NCBI GenBank assembly: GCA_029207755.1 | Contig: JARCOQ010000016.1 | Span: 11,933,307 to 11,997,306, forward strand | Direction: 5' to 3' | DNA length: 64,000 bases | DNA from: Chamaea fasciata | Lineage: Eukaryota > Chordata > Aves > Passeriformes > Sylviidae | Shown here: one piece after another, positions 61,081 to 64,000 of the stretch | Numbering within the stretch: position 1 is the stretch's first letter | Layout: each line of letters starts with the position of its first letter | The notes under the pieces: generated by a model | The model's input: the letters and a program-made list of their open reading frames with translations, nothing else | The model's database searches: none | Told to the model about the DNA's origin: nothing | Position numbers and translations under genes: made by a program

Positions 61081-62602
61081 GTAAATTGATTGAGAAATTA
61101 GGGGATTGTCTGTGGCAGCGTTTATCGCAAAGGATAGTCCCCAGACCTTGCTCCAGAGCCACTGGAGACAGATCAAGCAAAGCAGTTCTTCAACTCTAAT
61201 GCAGCCATTATCCCATATCAGATTTGGTTTTAAATAGATAACATCAAAACCAAAGGCAGCCAGCCCAGGCAGAAGTCAAAAAGAGAAAAAATAGATTTGC
61301 AGTGGCTGTTTTAGAGCTGCAAAAGAGTAAATGCCCATTAAGCAGTTTTGCAAATCCTGTTTAAGCACAAACAAGAAAAGTCTAACAATAATTTCTGTAC
61401 TGTCTAATGGTCACTAAGTATAGGAAGTTCCTCAAAATAGACTAAGCATCACATACAACCGTTATTTTTATGCATTACCAACTGGCTTCCAGACTCTATG
61501 AGCAAAGGGCCAGCACTACAGACATAAGGACACTGCATTTTTTTTTAATGACCTCACCTTTCCAGCTTGAGCTGTTAAAATCACAGCTGTCACCACTGAA
61601 CAACCTTTTTAAAATTCTTTAACTCTTTAGACAAAGGAGCCATATAGCTTCAAAACTGGAAGATACAGCTTAAAGATGGCATGGATTATGTGAAAACAGT
61701 CTGTCTGCCTTGTCACCAACCCTCACATACCATGGAGATAAATTTGTCAGGAAATATATGGCCCAGCTCACAGAACTTCGCTTGATTCACAATCATACTC
61801 ACTCAATTTAGCTCCTTTAAAAACATCTAGGCAACATATGAGGAGACCACACCAGGGAAAATCTACTAGGAAAACACCCAAACAAATATTCTCCTTAAGT
61901 TATGTCAAGCAACCCAACTCCAAACTGCAGCAAGCACAGCCCAGGCTGTGTTTTAATTTGGGACATCTCTGTCTCATTCTTTGGCTTCTCTTGGGCAGAG
62001 CTGCAGAGACAATCAACAATCCAGACTGCTCCATGCCGGTCACCAGTTCACTCTGAATTACCTAATTCCTGTGAGCCAGCTGAAGTTACAGACTCCTCAC
62101 ACTACAGCATGGGCCTAAATTCACATATCCCACTGCAAGTCTTATTGCTTCTCCCAGAAAATTCCAGCATAATATTTTTTGTAGCTGGGTCTGGTTTAGA
62201 GAAAGCTCCTGCAAAATTGTGCCTTTACACATACATACATACACATAAAACATTGTCAATTTTCCCTTAATGAATTTTTAACCTGCCCAAATCCCATATG
62301 ATTTGGGACAGGAAACTTCCCAGATGGGTTACAAAGGTGAGCACAGGTGTAAAAATCTCATCATGCATCCACAAGTTGGAATTGGTGCAGCTCTTGCCCA
62401 CCCAGTGGGTACTCAGGTGGGTTCTGTTCCTGCAGTCAGATTGAAATGGAGCAAAGCAATAACAGCAGCAGCTCATGTCAGACAAGCTACAGCAACAGAT
62501 CCCAGGAAGGAATATTTTTAGAAGACTTTGAAGGGAAAGTTCGCTTTCGGGTCGGGTGTGCTTGTGGATCAGTGAGGAAATGACAGAAATAACATGGTGG
62601 CA

Positions 62603-62632
62603 CCTTATAATTTAATGCCTTATAATTTAATG
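62603..62632 (+). repeat. 15-bp perfect tandem duplication
   Basis: CCTTATAATTTAATG occurs twice without mismatch (62,603-62,617 and 62,618-62,632). Confidence 0.95.
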
Positions 62633-63783
62633 ATTGAATAAAACAGAGTTAGGGGACCATCTGAGAATAAGACAGATTTTAAACAACAAAAAAATGTTTT
62701 CGCATTAAAATTTTAGGAACAAGAAGCCTTTGGGCGAAAAGAAATAAAAGGAAATACAGAAAGGGCAGCTTGTTCATATACACCATATGTATCATCAGGA
62801 AATTTCTAAGGAAATAGCAGCTAAAAGTTACAAGCAAAATAGGCATATCAGCTCTCAGATACAGTCAATTTGCTATTCTTTTTGAAAAAGCAAGCACTGA
62901 AAAAAGAGAAGAAACTGTAGGGGTTATAAAAATAGCTTTTTACAGGGAAAAGAAAAAAGCCCAGAAAAACCAATCAGCAAGCTCTTTCCCTGAGGTACTT
63001 TTCAGCCTATAAAAATTGAAAGTTAACAAAAAATGAGACTGCAAGAAAATACTGTTGCAGGAATATTCAATTGGTGTAAGAAGACAAATAAAGAGATGGG
63101 CAGGATGACAGTATGTTCATTGAATCACACAGGTGACTCGAAAAATGCGCTTATTGTTTGTGATCCTCAACACCAGAGCACAGGGGAAATGTGCTGACAC
63201 CCCAAAATGGCATTTAAAAAACCCAAACCACCTAATTAATGTGATCTATCCGTTTTGTTACAAGAGCATTATATAAAGCAGAATTGCATCTATTGGGTGA
63301 GTTCAGGCTGCAGGACAATTCTCTTCAGAGATCTACACTGAAGTCCAAATATGTGTATTAAGCTGGTACCCGCTGTCTCTCCAAGAACAAAACTCACACA
63401 GCACCTCAGCTGCTGCTCAGGGTTGTTTGTTTTCCTGAGGTAAAGAAAATGAATCCTGTGACACTTCCCCAGCTCCACCAAAGAGCTGAACAAGCCCTCT
63501 GAATATTTTGTTGTGCCAACAGAAAGGAGGTGTAAAGTCCAGAGGTACAGGGGGAGCAAAGGATACAGCACAGCCTGGAGTTTACTTAACCACAGAGCCA
63601 CACTTCATAGTCCAGTTTTAGACTAAACCATAACCTAAATCATATTGTTCATGTGCCAAAGAAGGCAACCTGACCCACACAGAATTAGCTTGGAAATCAT
63701 GCAGATGCAATGAATGTATGCCATTTTCATTTACTTTCTGAGTCTGTAAAAATTGGAAACTTAGAAAAGCATCACAATATGTA

Positions 63784-64000
63784 ATCATGTAGTGACAGAA
63801 CTAGGGGAAAAGACCTTAAATGGAAAGAGGATAGATTCAAATGAAGTATTAGAAGAAATTTTTCCCTACAAGGTTGGTGAGGCCCTGGCACAGGGTGCCC
63901 AGAGAAGCTGTGGCTGCCCCATTCCTGCAAGTGTTCAACACCAGGAGCTCAGATCACCCTGGTCTGGTGGAAGTTGTCCCTGCCCATGGCAGGGGTGGAA
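63784..64000 (+). mobile_element. CR1 LINE 3' end, cut by the window edge
   Basis: This is the best-preserved transposon in the window. In order it shows 'gacagaactaggggaaaaga', 'attagaagaaatttttccct', 'ggttggtgaggccctggcac', 'tgcccagagaagctgtggct', 'gtctggtggaagttgtccct' and 'gcccatggcaggggtggaa', all hallmarks of the CR1 3' region as seen throughout bird genomes. It is 5'-truncated, as most CR1 copies are, and its last bases (short ATTCTATGA-type terminal repeats expected) lie beyond 64,000. Divergence is modest, so it is much younger than the CR1 copies at 9.5 and 25.4 kb. Confidence 0.97.

Larger units (their letters stand above)
56650..63780. other. Unique noncoding DNA
   Basis: No gene recognised. 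The 58,479-58,829 plus frame (116 codons, first ATG codon) follows a pyrimidine tract ending in CACAG but has no recognisable domain. Simple repeats and one exon-shaped interval are listed separately. Confidence 0.4.

Overview
This window is vertebrate nuclear DNA, and the repeats point to a passerine bird. Two insertions carry the identification. A CR1 LINE 3' end runs off the right edge (about 63,784-64,000). A tRNA-Ile-headed SINE with a CR1-type tail lies at about 56,510-56,643 (minus strand) and matches the TguSINE1 family, which is known from passerines. The other repeats agree: two long, badly decayed CR1 fragments, faint MIR-like relics, AT microsatellites and homopolymer tracts. There is no bacterial-style gene density, and I recognise no protein-coding exon. 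Most long open frames are short, unrelated to any family I know, or products of low-complexity sequence. The window is best read as a gene desert or the inside of one or more long introns.

Layout. 1-9 kb: AT-rich unique DNA with an MIR-like relic, a three-copy 39-bp tandem repeat (2.7 kb) and a possible CR1 scrap (3.3 kb). 9.5-11.06 kb: decayed plus-strand CR1 covering part of the reverse transcriptase region down to the 3' part. 12.6-12.9 kb: LTR-like minus-strand segment whose promoter part has a perfect inverted repeat of two CRE-type sites. 13-25 kb: unique DNA with a 35-base poly-T, an AT microsatellite, an RFX X-box-like site and a candidate zero-length-exon (recursive) splice site. 25.35-26.17 kb: second decayed plus-strand CR1, from a more 5' part of the element. 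27-40 kb: unique DNA with several stretches that look like conserved noncoding elements (27.2, 29.3-30.0, 36.5 and 40.0 kb) by texture only.

43.7-45.1 kb is the most unusual part: a G4/poly-C tract, a 42-bp minisatellite (11 full copies plus a partial one) and an adjacent CpG-rich block with a YY1-like element. A minus-strand ATG frame of 269 codons starts at the YY1-like element and runs through the repeat. In that frame five of the six base changes between repeat copies are synonymous, a hint, though not proof, of coding. 45-64 kb: unique AT-rich DNA with small tandem duplications, an MIR-like tail, a CTCF-like site next to the SINE, and one exon-shaped open interval (60.9 kb).

No operon, CRISPR array, RNA gene or complete mobile element with an intact coding region was found. 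Regulatory calls rest on motif matches made by eye. Repeat calls rest on remembered family structure, not on a database search.
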